From Streptomyces sp. NBC_01217 (GTDB taxonomy: Bacteria; Actinomycetota; Actinomycetes; Streptomycetales; Streptomycetaceae), in NCBI RefSeq assembly GCF_035994185.1, contig NZ_CP108538.1, forward strand, positions 2,790,001 to 2,854,000: a stretch of DNA of 64,000 nt, in the 5' to 3' direction. The position numbers and the translations under genes were made by a program. Shown here one piece after another: positions 1 through 10,524 of the stretch; positions within the stretch are counted from its first letter, which is position 1, and every line of letters begins with the position of its first letter. Under the pieces are notes generated by a model. It was not told where the DNA came from. It did no database searches and saw only the letters and a list, made by a program, of their open reading frames with translations.

Positions 1-1085
1 AGCCGGTGCAGGAGCTGAAGCCCCATCGCGGTGACGGCGGTGCCCGCGATCGGGAAGACCTTCCAGCGACCGGTGCGGCTGACGATCTGCCCGGACACGG
101 TCGAGGTGAGGAGCAGACCGATCACCATCGGGAGCATGTGCACACCGGACAGCGTCGGCGTGATGCCGTGCACCACCTGGAGGAAGGTCGGCAGATAGGT
201 CATCGCGCCGAACATCGCGAAGCCGACGACGAAGCTGATGACGGCGACGAGGGTGAAGGTCCTGATCCGGAACAGCTTCAGCGGGATGACGGGCTCCGCG
301 GCGCGGCGCTCCACGTGTACGAAGGCGGTCAGCAGCAGCACGCTCAGGACGGCGAGACCGACGATCTGCGCCGAGTCCCAGGCCCAGGTGGTGCCGCCGA
401 GCGAGGCGACGAGGACCAGACAGGTGGCGACGGAGGCGATGAGGAAGGTGCCAAGGTAGTCGATGGTGTGCTGCGTACGCCGGACCGGGATCTGCAACAC
501 GGCGGCGATCACCAGGAGTGCGACGACGCCGATCGGCAGGTTGATGTAGAAGACCCAGCGCCAGCTGAGGTGCTCGGTGAAGAAGCCGCCGAGCAGCGGT
601 CCGAGGACGCTCGTCGTACCGAAGACCGCACCGAACAGGCCCTGGTACTTGCCTCGTTCGCGCGGCGCGACGATATCGCCGACGATCGCCATCGAGAGCA
701 CGATGAGGCCGCCGCCGCCGAGGCCCTGAAGCGCGCGGAAGCCGATGAGCTGCGGCATGTTCTGGGCGATGCCGCAAAGCGCCGAGCCGATGAGGAAGAC
801 GACGATGGCGGTCTGGAAGAGCTTCTTGCGCCCGTACTGGTCGCCGAGTTTGCCCCAGAGCGGGGTCGCGGCGGTCGCCGCGAGCAGATAGGCCGTGACC
901 ACCCAGGAGAGATGTTCCAGACCGCCGAGTTCGCTGACGATGGTGGGCAGCGCGGTGGAGACGATGGTCTGGTCGAGGGCGGCCAGAAGCATGCCGAGAA
1001 GCAGCGCACCGATGGCCACCATGACCGACCGCGTGGAGCGGTCCGCACCGGGGGCCGGGGCCGGGGGGCTCAGATGCTGGGCCAT
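1..1085 (-). CDS. DHA2-type MFS drug exporter (C-terminus beyond window)
   Basis: The first 361 or so residues of a 14-helix drug:proton antiporter of the EmrB/QacA (DHA2) class. The reverse strand opens with ATG at 1085, followed by a hydrophilic tail and TM1 carrying [13 protein letters not shown]. The MFS loop motif [13 protein letters not shown] follows TM2, and the antiporter motif C region ([14 protein letters not shown]) is clear. An AAGGAG-type site (gaggagat) precedes the ATG. The C-terminus runs off the left edge, so total length cannot be judged. The gene is divergent from the peptidoglycan-binding protein with 143 bp between. Substrate is unknown; the class is clear from motifs. 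Confidence 0.9.
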   Translation of the reverse strand, partial: MAQHLSPPAPAPGADRSTRSVMVAIGALLLGMLLAALDQTIVSTALPTIVSELGGLEHLSWVVTAYLLAATAATPLWGKLGDQYGRKKLFQTAIVVFLIGSALCGIAQNMPQLIGFRALQGLGGGGLIVLSMAIVGDIVAPRERGKYQGLFGAVFGTTSVLGPLLGGFFTEHLSWRWVFYINLPIGVVALLVIAAVLQIPVRRTQHTIDYLGTFLIASVATCLVLVASLGGTTWAWDSAQIVGLAVLSVLLLTAFVHVERRAAEPVIPLKLFRIRTFTLVAVISFVVGFAMFGAMTYLPTFLQVVHGITPTLSGVHMLPMVIGLLLTSTVSGQIVSRTGRWKVFPIAGTAVTAMGLQLLHR

Positions 1086-1228
1086 AGAACATCTCCTCGG
1101 GTCCGCTACATCCCCATCCTGGCCGTTCCACACGGTTATGGCCTGCCGAGCGGGAACGGCCGGTCCGGCATTGGGCATCCCGGCGGCGGGCTGCATAATC
1201 GCAGGCAGTTCAAGGGGAGGGGCCCATA

Positions 1229-2296
1229 ATGACCGGACATGTATGCCCGGATTGCGGTATGGACAGCAGACCGGACGAGAGACCCGGGGACCGCGCAGGC
1301 TGCGCGTGCGGGGAGCGCGCGGCACGCAGAGCGGAGGTCGCGGCGGCGGAGGACTTCGATCCGCTACGGATCCGGCCGTACGTGACACTGGGGGACGACG
1401 AGCAGCCGCAGGAACAGCAGGACCAGCAGGAATCGCACCACCATCATCCCGCGGAGGACGCGGCCACGACGATGCCGCTCTTTCTCGACCCGGCGCCGGG
1501 GGGTCCGGCGGCAGGGGGGCCATCGGCGGCAGACCCGGTCACAGAGCCACTCACGGAGCCACTCGCGGGCCCGCTGCCGGACGCCGTCGCCCCGGCCGAG
1601 GCGCCACCGGCCGGCACGACAGCACTGAACTCGGTCTTCGTACCGAATCCCGTACCCGCACCCGTCGATCCCGCCGACGATCCCGTTCAGCCACGCCGCC
1701 GACGCCCCTTCGGGGCGCTGGCCGTGGGGGCGGCCGTGGCCGCGGTGGTGGGCACGGCGGCGTTCGCGGGCGGGCTGTTCGACGGAAGCGGCAACGGGGA
1801 AGCCGACCGGGAACAGGCCCTGCCGAGCACGGTGGTGAGCGCCCCCGAGGCGAGCGTTCCGGCGCAGGAGTCCGCATCCGCATCGGCCTCCGCATCGCCC
1901 TCGCCCTCCGGACCGGCCTCCGCGTCACCGTCCGCGACCGCCTCCGCGTCCCGCTCGGCGAGCGCCTCGGCGTCACCCTCACCGTCCGCCACCACCTCGC
2001 CCCCCGCGTCCACGCCGCAGACGAGCGCTCCGCAGTCGACAGCACCGCCCACCTCACCGGCCGGTCCCACGCTGCGCCGCGGTGACCGGGGGCCCGCGGT
2101 GGCCGAGCTGCAACGGCGACTGTCGGAGATCTGGCTGTTCCACGGCAGGGACGACGGCGACTTCACGAGCCAGGTCGAGCGCGCCGTACGCGTCTACCAG
2201 TCCTACAAGTCCATCGAGGGCGACCCGTCCGGGGTGTACGGACCCCATACGCGCCGCGCCCTGGAGGCGGAGACGACGGGCCGGGGACGCTCCTGA
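1229..2296 (+). CDS. membrane-anchored peptidoglycan-binding domain protein
   Basis: A 355-residue protein. The N-terminus carries cysteines (CPDCG, CACGE) that may form a zinc knuckle, followed by an acidic/Gln-rich and Pro/Ala-rich linker. One transmembrane helix lies near residues 155-180 ([21 protein letters not shown]). A long Ser/Ala/Pro spacer reaches about residue 280, and a PG_binding_1 domain ends the protein ([17 protein letters not shown] ... [11 protein letters not shown]). The topology suggests a cytoplasmic head and an external wall-binding tail joined by a flexible spacer. The family is common in Streptomyces; the exact role (wall sensing or tethering) is not known. ATG preceded by AGGGGAGG. 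Confidence 0.85.
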   Translation: MTGHVCPDCGMDSRPDERPGDRAGCACGERAARRAEVAAAEDFDPLRIRPYVTLGDDEQPQEQQDQQESHHHHPAEDAATTMPLFLDPAPGGPAAGGPSAADPVTEPLTEPLAGPLPDAVAPAEAPPAGTTALNSVFVPNPVPAPVDPADDPVQPRRRRPFGALAVGAAVAAVVGTAAFAGGLFDGSGNGEADREQALPSTVVSAPEASVPAQESASASASASPSPSGPASASPSATASASRSASASASPSPSATTSPPASTPQTSAPQSTAPPTSPAGPTLRRGDRGPAVAELQRRLSEIWLFHGRDDGDFTSQVERAVRVYQSYKSIEGDPSGVYGPHTRRALEAETTGRGRS

Positions 2297-2391
2297 CCGC
2301 CCAGCCCGAGAGGCCCGTCGGGGAGCCCGTCCGGGGCAGGATTGGCTTTCTCGGGCAGGTTTTTGTATCGTGATGGAACAAAGTAGCCTCC

Positions 2392-2416
2392 GCCCGCCAC
2401 CCCCTGACCGGCGGGC
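2392..2416 (+). terminator. possible intrinsic terminator
   Basis: Seven-base G/C stem (gcccgcc/ggcgggc) with an 11-base loop about 95 bp after the peptidoglycan-binding gene, followed by ggggctgcttgttct. Weak U-run, so tentative. Confidence 0.35.
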
Positions 2417-2474
2417 GGGGCTGCTTGTTCTCTTTCCCGCGTCTTCTCCTCCCCCCGCGCCCTGGAGCCCGCCC

Positions 2475-3137
2475 ATGCCGGCCACCGTCCTCACAGCCCG
2501 CGCCCTCCTTCTGGACATGGACGGCACCCTCGTGAACTCCGACGCCGTCGTGGAGCGCTGCTGGCGGCGGTGGGCACTGCGGGAGGGCCTGGACCCGGAG
2601 GCCGCCCTCAAGGTGGTCCACGGGCGGCAGGGGTACGCCACCATGGCGGTGCTCCTCCCGGACCGTCCGATGGAGCAGAACTACGCGGACAACCGGGTCA
2701 TGCTCGCCGAGGAGACCGCCGACACCGACGGCGTCGTCCCGATCGCCGGTGCGCCCGCCTTCATGGACGCGATCGCCGGGCTCCCGCACGCCCTGGTCAC
2801 CTCGGCCGACGAGGCGCTGGCCCGGACCCGGATGACCGCGTCCGGCCTGCGGATGCCGGACGTCCGCGTCACCGCCGAGAGCGTCGGCGCCAGCAAGCCG
2901 GACCCCGAGGGCTTCCTCAAGGGCGCGGCCGAACTGGGCTTCGCCCCGGCGGACTGCGTCGTCTTCGAGGACTCGGAGGCGGGCATCGCGGCCGGCCGGG
3001 CGGCGGGCATGCGCGTCGTGGGCGTCGGCCCGCGTGCCGCGGCGCTCTCGCCCGACGCGCATGTCGAGGACCTGACTCAGCTCCGGGTGGAAGCGGCGGC
3101 CGACGGTTCGATCCGGCTGCACATCAGCGCGCGATAG
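2475..3137 (+). CDS. HAD-superfamily phosphatase (sugar-phosphatase-like)
   Basis: A 220-residue haloacid-dehalogenase hydrolase of the beta-phosphoglucomutase/sugar-phosphatase type. Motif I is LLLDMDGTLVNSD at the N-terminus, motif II VTSADEA, motif III Lys in SKPDPEGF and motif IV VVFEDSEAGIAAG. The helical cap after motif I suits a small phosphorylated metabolite. The start is the ATG at 2475; an in-frame extension upstream is non-homologous low-complexity sequence. The gene converges with the FetB-like gene 59 bp downstream. Substrate cannot be told from sequence. Confidence 0.9.
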   Translation: MPATVLTARALLLDMDGTLVNSDAVVERCWRRWALREGLDPEAALKVVHGRQGYATMAVLLPDRPMEQNYADNRVMLAEETADTDGVVPIAGAPAFMDAIAGLPHALVTSADEALARTRMTASGLRMPDVRVTAESVGASKPDPEGFLKGAAELGFAPADCVVFEDSEAGIAAGRAAGMRVVGVGPRAAALSPDAHVEDLTQLRVEAAADGSIRLHISAR

Positions 3138-3196
3138 CTGTCCACACACCAGCGCACGGCAGCCGCACACCGGCGCGCGACGACCGCCCGGCGGGC

Positions 3197-3931
3197 TCAG
3201 TCCCTGTGCAGCCGTCCGCGTGCCACCAGTTCGAGCACGGTCGTGACGGCCACCGCCTGCACGGCCATGAGCGCCACCAGCACGAACAGCTGCACGGCCC
3301 CCGCCTGGACGGGTGAGGCGCCGCCCAGCAGCATGCCCACAAAGGCGCCCGGCAAGGTGACGAGCCCCACCGTCCGCGTCTGATCGAGCCCCGGCAGCAG
3401 TGCGTCCGCCGCCGCGGGCCGGGCGATCTCCAGCCTCGCGTCACGGTCGAGCAGCCCGAGCGCCATGCCCGCCTCCACCTCGCCGCGCCGGGTCGTCAGC
3501 TCGTCCAGCGCCCGCCGCCCGCCCAGCACGGTCGCGGTCAGCGCACCCCCGATGAGGATGCCGGTCACCGGGATCAGCGCGATGCCCCGGACCGGGACGA
3601 GCCCGGTGAGCAGCAACAGGGCGACCACCGGCGCGACCCCCGCCCCGATCGGCAGAGCCGCCCACCACCAGGTGCGATTGCCGGTGACCCGGCGGCCCGC
3701 GGTCCGTACCGCCACGGCGTACATCAGCGCCACGAACGCGAGCAGGGGCGGCAGCGATCGGACCACCCAGCCGATGAGCAGGGAAACCGCGGCGAGTTGG
3801 ACCGCGGCCCGCAGCCCGGCCAGGAGGATCTCGCGCGACCGGCCGAGCGAGGCCAGGGCGGCGACGGCGGCCGCCGCCACGAGCAGCAGGGCGAGGACGA
3901 CACCGAGCGTGATGTTGACCGGTAGCAGCAC
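3197..3931 (-). CDS. FetB/YbbM-family (UPF0014) ABC permease
   Basis: A 244-residue integral membrane protein of the UPF0014 family. E. coli FetB, the iron-export ABC permease, is the characterised member. About six to seven hydrophobic helices are visible. The family signature LDQTRTVGLVTLPGAFVGMLLGGASP lies near residues 180-205 (shown across two helices). GTG start at 3931. The partner ATPase (FetA) is not adjacent in this window, so it may be encoded elsewhere or be shared. A metal-export role is inferred from the family. Confidence 0.85.
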   Translation of the reverse strand: MLLPVNITLGVVLALLLVAAAAVAALASLGRSREILLAGLRAAVQLAAVSLLIGWVVRSLPPLLAFVALMYAVAVRTAGRRVTGNRTWWWAALPIGAGVAPVVALLLLTGLVPVRGIALIPVTGILIGGALTATVLGGRRALDELTTRRGEVEAGMALGLLDRDARLEIARPAAADALLPGLDQTRTVGLVTLPGAFVGMLLGGASPVQAGAVQLFVLVALMAVQAVAVTTVLELVARGRLHRD

Positions 3932-4032
3932 GCCGTAACCCTATGACCGACCCGGCTCGGACCGGCAGCGTGAATCCGCCTGCCGTGCAGCCGAATTGCC
4001 GGTGCATCAGCACCTGCGCCCACGCGGACGGA

Positions 4033-4065
4033 GACGTACGCCCACCCAGATGGGGACGTACGCCC
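4033..4065. repeat. two 11-bp direct repeats, possible operator
   Basis: gacgtacgccc occurs at 4033-4043 and again at 4055-4065, 22 bp apart (two helical turns), in the divergent region between the FetB-like gene (start 3931) and the HNH nuclease gene (start 4220). The spacing suits a regulator bound on one face of the DNA, but no regulator is identified. Confidence 0.3.
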
Positions 4066-4219
4066 CGTGCTCCGGCGCTGTTCGTCAGAACCCTTGATGT
4101 GACGTGCCCATGTCGCCACCCTGTTACCTGGCGCCCACCCCACGGAAACCTGGCGCCGCCACGATGGCCGGGCCCCAAGGGTCACCCGTCCAAGGTCCCC
4201 CCACTTCAAGGGAGTTCGC

Positions 4220-4864
4220 ATGTCAGGTGTCTACGCGCGTCGCATCGCTGTCGTCGCCGCATCCGCCGCCCTCGCCGCAACCACCGGACTGCTCACCGCC
4301 CCCACCGCCCAGGCGGCCATGCCCACCCCGGTCGCGGCATCGACCGCCCGTACGTATCTGAGCCAGCTGACGGTCTCCGCGGAGGGCTCGTCGACCGGCT
4401 ACAGCCGCGACAAGTTCCCGCACTGGATCACCCAGTCGGGCGCCTGCAACACCCGCGAGGTCGTCCTCAAGCGGGACGGCACGAACGTGACGCAGGACTC
4501 CAGCTGTGCGGCCGTCAGCGGCAGTTGGTACTCGGAGTACGACGGCGCCACCTGGACCGCCGCATCCGATCTGGACATCGACCACATGGTCCCGCTCGCC
4601 GAGGCCTGGCGCTCGGGCGCCAGCAGCTGGACGACCGCCCAACGACAGTCGTTCGCCAACGACCTGACGCGTCCTCAGCTCATCGCGGTCACGGACAACG
4701 TCAACCAGTCCAAGGGCGACCAGGACCCGGCCACCTGGCTGCCCTCGCGCACCGCGTACCGGTGCACGTACACGCGCGCCTGGGTGCATGTGAAGCACTA
4801 CTACAACCTGAGCGTCGACTCGGCCGAGAAGAGCGCCCTGCAGTCGGTCCTGAACGGCTGCTGA
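4220..4864 (+). CDS. secreted HNH-family nuclease (DUF1524-like)
   Basis: A 214-residue secreted protein. A Sec signal peptide (RR...AAVVAASAALAATTGLLTAPTAQAA) ends near residue 33. The nuclease core has DLDIDHMVPLAEAW near residues 118-131 and downstream NVNQSKGDQDPATWLP near 160-175, the pattern of secreted GmrSD-C/DUF1524 His-Asn-His nucleases of actinobacteria. Four cysteines in the mature part could form two disulfides (SGACN, SSCAA, YRCTY, NGC). GGGAG lies upstream of the ATG. Extracellular DNA degradation is inferred from family; no immunity gene is beside it. Confidence 0.85.
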   Translation: MSGVYARRIAVVAASAALAATTGLLTAPTAQAAMPTPVAASTARTYLSQLTVSAEGSSTGYSRDKFPHWITQSGACNTREVVLKRDGTNVTQDSSCAAVSGSWYSEYDGATWTAASDLDIDHMVPLAEAWRSGASSWTTAQRQSFANDLTRPQLIAVTDNVNQSKGDQDPATWLPSRTAYRCTYTRAWVHVKHYYNLSVDSAEKSALQSVLNGC

Positions 4865-4940
4865 CCGGCCGCCGTCCGGCTGCCGAAGGACAACCGAGCG
4901 ACTGCTGAGCGACCGCCCGGGACAACGGCGAAGGCGGACC

Positions 4941-4970
4941 GCGGGCCGGGGACCGCAACGCCCGGCCCGC
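4941..4970 (+). terminator. intrinsic terminator after HNH nuclease gene
   Basis: Perfect 10-bp inverted repeat gcgggccggg / cccggcccgc with a 10-nt loop, 76 bp after the nuclease stop. No U-run, as is usual for Streptomyces terminators. Confidence 0.5.
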
Positions 4971-5029
4971 ATCCAGGGGCCGGACCCGCCCGGCGGAACC
5001 GCCCCGCCCTCCCCCGTCGTTCCGTACCG

Positions 5030-5060
5030 TACGGGGCCGTGCACGCCGCACGGCTCCGTA
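5030..5060. other. stem-loop upstream of phoD-like gene
   Basis: Thirteen-base arms (tacggggccgtgc / gcacggctccgta, one mismatch) around a 5-nt loop, 33 bp before the phosphatase start. It could be a second terminator or a 5' UTR structure or operator for the phosphatase gene. Confidence 0.35.
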
Positions 5061-5093
5061 CCCGTACACCGGGACGATGCGAGGAGGCACACC

Positions 5094-6824
<1,731 letters not shown>

Positions 6825-6826
6825 AC

Positions 6827-6856
6827 TTGCAAGCATTGGTGAGGTTTCCCTAATCT
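6827..6856 (+). promoter_or_regulatory. putative sigma-HrdB-like promoter for doxX-type gene
   Basis: ttgcaa at 6827-6832, 18-bp spacer, taatct at 6851-6856, 50 bp before the DoxX-family start. The -10 fits TAnnnT. Confidence 0.45.
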
Positions 6857-6906
6857 GGGCCGCTCAATCGGTTCACGTCCCCACCAGACCGAAGGAGCCT
6901 CCCCCC

Positions 6907-7362
6907 ATGCACACACGTCTGAACCAGGTTCAGCCCTATGCCCTCGGGCTGTTCCGGATCGTCGTAGGCCTGCTCTTCGCCTGTCACGGCGCCTCCTCCC
7001 TCTTCGGCGTCCTCGGTGGCGCGATGGGCGGCGGATCCATACCCGCCGGCACCTGGCCCGGCTGGTACGCGGCGGTCATCCAGCTCGTCGGCGGCAGCCT
7101 GGTGGTGCTCGGCCTGGGCACCCGTTTCGCCACCCTGATCTCCTCCGGCTCCATGGCGTACGCGTACTTCAAGGTCCACCAGCCCGAGGCGCTCTTCCCG
7201 CTGCAGAACGGCGGCGAGCCCTCGGCCGTCTTCTGCTGGGTGTTCCTCCTGCTGGTCTTCACCGGCCCCGGCGCGCTGGCGCTGGACCGGCTGTTCAGCC
7301 GGGGCGGCGAGGAGAGCGCCGAGGACCGCACGCGCGAGCAGGCACCGGCCGTATCGGTCTGA
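6907..7362 (+). CDS. DoxX-family membrane protein
   Basis: A 151-residue protein with four transmembrane helices and the DoxX start pattern (ALGLFRIVVGLLFACHGASSLFG). An LGTRF motif follows helix 2 and FTGPGALALDRL lies in helix 4. The tail is charged. Members take part in thiosulfate oxidation or membrane redox complexes in some organisms, but most actinobacterial copies are uncharacterised. AAGGAG is 10 nt before the ATG. A long inverted repeat lies downstream. Confidence 0.85.
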   Translation: MHTRLNQVQPYALGLFRIVVGLLFACHGASSLFGVLGGAMGGGSIPAGTWPGWYAAVIQLVGGSLVVLGLGTRFATLISSGSMAYAYFKVHQPEALFPLQNGGEPSAVFCWVFLLLVFTGPGALALDRLFSRGGEESAEDRTREQAPAVSV

Positions 7363-7419
7363 CAGCCGCGGCAGCCCGACAGGCGTGCGGGCAGGGCCCT
7401 TCCGCTCAAGGGCTGTTCG

Positions 7420-7465
7420 TCACGTACACCCGGAACCCTGGCTTCCCGTTTCCGGGTGTACGTGA
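7420..7465. terminator. perfect 16-bp inverted repeat (terminator or operator)
   Basis: Arms at 7420-7435 (tcacgtacacccggaa) and 7450-7465 (exact reverse complement) with a 14-nt loop. It lies 58 bp after the DoxX-family gene and 129 bp before the DedA-family gene. The stem is long enough to be an efficient factor-independent terminator; an operator for the downstream gene is the alternative. Confidence 0.55.
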
Positions 7466-7593
7466 GCTTCCCAACATCGCTCGTAATTTATCGATCACCG
7501 GATGAACGCAAGGCGTACGCTGTACAGCTGGCCCTGCCGCTCCTGCCGCTCCCCTGCGACGTCGCGGCGTTGTTCCGGATCGGGGAGTAGTAG

Positions 7594-8283
7594 GTGCTTG
7601 AGAGTGTGGGTGCACTGACCGGCAGCCCATGGATCTACGCCGTGGTCGCCCTCTCGGTGCTCCTGGACGTCTTTCTGCCCGTGCTGCCCAGCGGAGTGCT
7701 GGTGATCGCCGCCGCCACGGCTGCCGCCGCCGGTTCGACCACCGTCGCGGGCGCGGCCTCCGCGACGCGGGCCGCCGAGCAGGTGCCCGAGGTCCCCTCC
7801 CTCCTGGCTCTGATCCTGTGCGCGGCCAGCGCCTCCGTGCTCGGCGACCTCGTCGCCTACCGGCTGGCCTGGCGCGGCGGCGAGCGCCTGGACCGGGCCA
7901 TCGCCCGCTCCCGCCGCCTCACCTCCGCGCAGGAACACCTCGGCGCCGCACTGGCCCGGGGCGGCGGCATCCTCGTCGTCATCGCCCGCTTCGCCCCGGC
8001 CGGCCGCTCGGTCGTCTCCCTGGGCGCGGGCGCCGCGCACCGCAGGGCGAAGGAATTCCTGCCCTGGTCGGCCCTGGCGGGCGTGGCCTGGGCCGGTTAC
8101 AGCGTGAGCCTCGGCTACTTCGGCGCCCAGTGGCTCGGCGCGAGCTGGGTGGGCACGGCCGTCTCGGTCCTCGCCCTGTTCGTGGCGGGCGCGCTGGCCG
8201 CGTACGTGATGCGCCGCCCGGTGGCGGAGGCGGCGACCGCCGCCCAGCTGACGGCGCCCGCGACGGCCACTACGACGCCCTGA
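7594..8283 (+). CDS. DedA-family membrane protein
   Basis: A 229-residue membrane protein of the DedA/VTT (SNARE-associated) family, whose members flip undecaprenyl phosphate or phospholipids. Features are LDVFLPVLPSGVLVIAAA in the first helices, an Ala/Thr-rich insertion (residues 45-65), ARFAPAGRSVVSLGAG (the conserved Arg/Gly motif) and a W-rich helical C-terminal half. GTG start at 7594 with a GGGGAG site. Its last 14 bp overlap the 3' end of the convergent DUF2277 gene. Confidence 0.8.
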   Translation: MLESVGALTGSPWIYAVVALSVLLDVFLPVLPSGVLVIAAATAAAAGSTTVAGAASATRAAEQVPEVPSLLALILCAASASVLGDLVAYRLAWRGGERLDRAIARSRRLTSAQEHLGAALARGGGILVVIARFAPAGRSVVSLGAGAAHRRAKEFLPWSALAGVAWAGYSVSLGYFGAQWLGASWVGTAVSVLALFVAGALAAYVMRRPVAEAATAAQLTAPATATTTP

Positions 8284-8494
8284 CGGCGCCCCGTATCTCC
8301 AGACCGTCGAGCAGCCTGGCGGTCGCCTCGGCGATCTCGTCGACGGCCCGGTCGAACACCTCCTGGTTGTGCGCGGCCGGAGCCCGGAAGCCGGACACCT
8401 TGCGTACGAACTGCAGGGCGGCGGCCCGGATCTCCTCCTCGGTGGCTTCCTCGGGGAGGGCGGGCGGGCGAAGGGTCTTGATACTGCGGCACAT
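8270..8494 (-). CDS. DUF2277 small protein
   Basis: A 74-residue protein starting MCRSIKTLRPP, with AALQFVRKVSGF and FDRAVDEIAEATARLLDGL, the DUF2277 pattern. Family length is about 70-90 residues. The ATG at 8494 is chosen because upstream in-frame residues do not fit the family and a ggagacatg context precedes it. Function is unknown; the two conserved helices suggest a small binding or regulatory protein. Confidence 0.85.
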   Translation of the reverse strand: MCRSIKTLRPPALPEEATEEEIRAAALQFVRKVSGFRAPAAHNQEVFDRAVDEIAEATARLLDGLEIRGAVRAS

Positions 8495-8566
8495 GTCTCC
8501 AGTGTGACCCGGACCACTGACAACGGCCGGACGTCTCCCCCGCTTCCTCTCCCTATTTCTCACCGC

Positions 8567-9901
8567 TCACTGCTCACCGCTGCGTTCGACGGCGGGAATC
8601 TCGTACGTACCGTCGAGGATCCCGGCCCCTGGCACATGGAGCCCGAGCACCAGCCGGAAGTCCCCGTCGGGCGCGGGCAGCCAGTTCGCCGCCGCGGCCG
8701 GGTCGTCCGGCCGCTCCCTGCGGATGTGCACCGTCGGCGACCCGCCCTCGCCGTATACGACACCCGGGGCGAGGCCACTGGCCGGGTGCGTGGTCACGGA
8801 CCAGAACGCCTCGACCGGCGGCTGCCGCTGCTCCTGCTGCTCGAAGCTCAGCACATAGGAGTGGGCGCCGTTCAGCTGCTCCCCGTCGGCGTCGCGGGCG
8901 GTGTGGGCGTACACCGCCTCGTACCCGTGACTCCCCCACAACGCGTTCCGCGCCGCCACCGCCCTGGCCGGATAGGCGGCCTCCCGGTCCGCGATCCGCC
9001 ACTGCGGGGAGTCGACGGTACCGACCCCGTGCCGGTCGAGGTTGTAGTCGAAGAGATGCGGATCCATCTCCCAGCCCCCGCCCGCCGCCGCGGGCCGGCT
9101 CGCCTCCTCCACCCGCGCCCTGCCCCGGGCGAGGCCCTCGGTCAGTGCCCGTAGGAGAGCGGGGTCTGCGGACACGTACGGCGACGGCCCCTCCTCCAGC
9201 AGACCCAGCGGCTGGAACCGGTCCTGATACGCCTGGTCGGCCGCGGAAGGCGGAAAGTCGGCCATCCACACCCTGAGCTGCTCGTAGAACCGCAGCGACT
9301 CCGGCACGTCGGGGTCGGGCGCGGGCAGGCCCGTGCGGTGGGTGCCCGGTTCGAGATGGGTGAGGGCGAGCTGTTCCTGAAGCGCGCGGACCCGCCCCAT
9401 GTCCTCCGGACCGTTGCAGGCGTTGCGGCCGATGACGGAGACGACGGAGGTCGGTGCGTCGATCACCCCGCGCGGACCGTCGGGCACGCTGCCCGACCAG
9501 CCGGGCGGCACGACGAGCCAGTCCCCCGCCCCGGTGCCGGTGGCGCGGCTGCCGACGTACGCGAAGTTGTTGGTCCAGGCGTCCACGAACTGCAGCACGT
9601 AGTACGCGCCGTCCGTGCCGGGGGCATGGAGGAGGACCGGCCCGCCGGAGAGATCGAGGTGGGCGATGGAGAGCACCGTGTCGCTGTCACCGGGCACGAA
9701 GTGCGTGTCGGCGGGGGCGGGTCGACCGGCGTGCGCGAAGTGGTTGAAGGGGGCGGGCGGCAGCGGGCCGGAGCCCGTCTGCATGAAGTCCTCGACCGTC
9801 GACAGGTCGTGGACCAGCGGATACCCGTAGACGTACGCCTCGGCGGCAAGGGCGACGAGTTCTTCCGCGCTCTCCTTCGGCACCTCTGACACCTCTGACA
9901 C
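8567..9901 (-). CDS. DUF1254/DUF1214 domain protein
   Basis: A 444-residue protein. The N-terminal half is DUF1254 (AAEAYVYGYPLVHDLSTVEDFM, FNHFAHAGRPAPADTHFV, DTVLSIAHLDLSGGPVLLH, YYVLQFVDAWTNNFAYVG). The C-terminal half is DUF1214 (AFWSVTTHPASGLAP ... NWLPAPDGDFRLVLGLHVPG). There is no signal peptide. Function is unknown; the family is widespread in soil bacteria. ATG at 9901 within cacctctgacacc repeats; a Shine-Dalgarno (gagagga) lies upstream. Confidence 0.85.
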   Translation of the reverse strand: MSEVSEVPKESAEELVALAAEAYVYGYPLVHDLSTVEDFMQTGSGPLPPAPFNHFAHAGRPAPADTHFVPGDSDTVLSIAHLDLSGGPVLLHAPGTDGAYYVLQFVDAWTNNFAYVGSRATGTGAGDWLVVPPGWSGSVPDGPRGVIDAPTSVVSVIGRNACNGPEDMGRVRALQEQLALTHLEPGTHRTGLPAPDPDVPESLRFYEQLRVWMADFPPSAADQAYQDRFQPLGLLEEGPSPYVSADPALLRALTEGLARGRARVEEASRPAAAGGGWEMDPHLFDYNLDRHGVGTVDSPQWRIADREAAYPARAVAARNALWGSHGYEAVYAHTARDADGEQLNGAHSYVLSFEQQEQRQPPVEAFWSVTTHPASGLAPGVVYGEGGSPTVHIRRERPDDPAAAANWLPAPDGDFRLVLGLHVPGAGILDGTYEIPAVERSGEQ

Positions 9902-9932
9902 GGCGGTCCTCTCGCTGGCTCGGACAGCTGAC

Positions 9933-10367
9933 TCAGATGACGGCCTTCGAGGTCTCCGTGCACAGGGCCCAGATCACGAACGCGTCGATGGCGATGGAGA
10001 TGATCGCCCAGACCGGCTGGTACGGCAGCCAGACGAAGTTGACGACCATGTTGACGGCGGCGATCACCACGCCAAGCGCACGGGCCCAGGTGGCGCCCTT
10101 GAGGATGCCCCAGCCGACGATCCCGAGCACGATGCCGAGGACCAGGTGGATCCAGCCCCATGCGCTCACGTCGAACTTGAACGTGTAGTTCCTGACCCGC
10201 CGGTAGACCTCGTCGGTGGCGATGCCGGTGATGCCCTTGATCACTCCGAGGACACCGTCGACGAGAAGCAGCACACCGGCGAACGTGATCCCGCCGGCCG
10301 CCCAGGGGTTGATGCCCCCTGGTTCGGTGGAAGGAGCCGGGTCGGGCGTGGGCGCTGACTGTGCCAT
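9933..10367 (-). CDS. DUF7144-like four-helix membrane protein
   Basis: A 144-residue membrane protein with a Pro-rich cytoplasmic N-terminus and four helices: AAGGITFAGVLLLVDGVLGV, WGWIHLVLGIVLGIVGWGI, ALGVVIAAVNMVVNFVWLPY and WAIISIAIDAFVIWALC. This is the pattern of the actinobacterial DUF7144 family. The ATG at 10367 has AAGGAGTCCCC upstream; longer in-frame starts lack homology. Function is unknown. It is the last gene before the DUF4352-like membrane protein on the same strand. Confidence 0.75.
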   Translation of the reverse strand: MAQSAPTPDPAPSTEPGGINPWAAGGITFAGVLLLVDGVLGVIKGITGIATDEVYRRVRNYTFKFDVSAWGWIHLVLGIVLGIVGWGILKGATWARALGVVIAAVNMVVNFVWLPYQPVWAIISIAIDAFVIWALCTETSKAVI

Positions 10368-10524
10368 GGGGACTCCTTGGCCGGAGCGGGACTGCAAGAC
10401 AGAACCGACCCTGCGCGGCGCCCTCCCGAGCGACCACCCGGACGCACCCGTACGGGTGACGCGGCGGAAACACACCTCACGGCACATGCGATCCACATCG
10501 AGTACTGCGACCGGTGGCCCGAGG

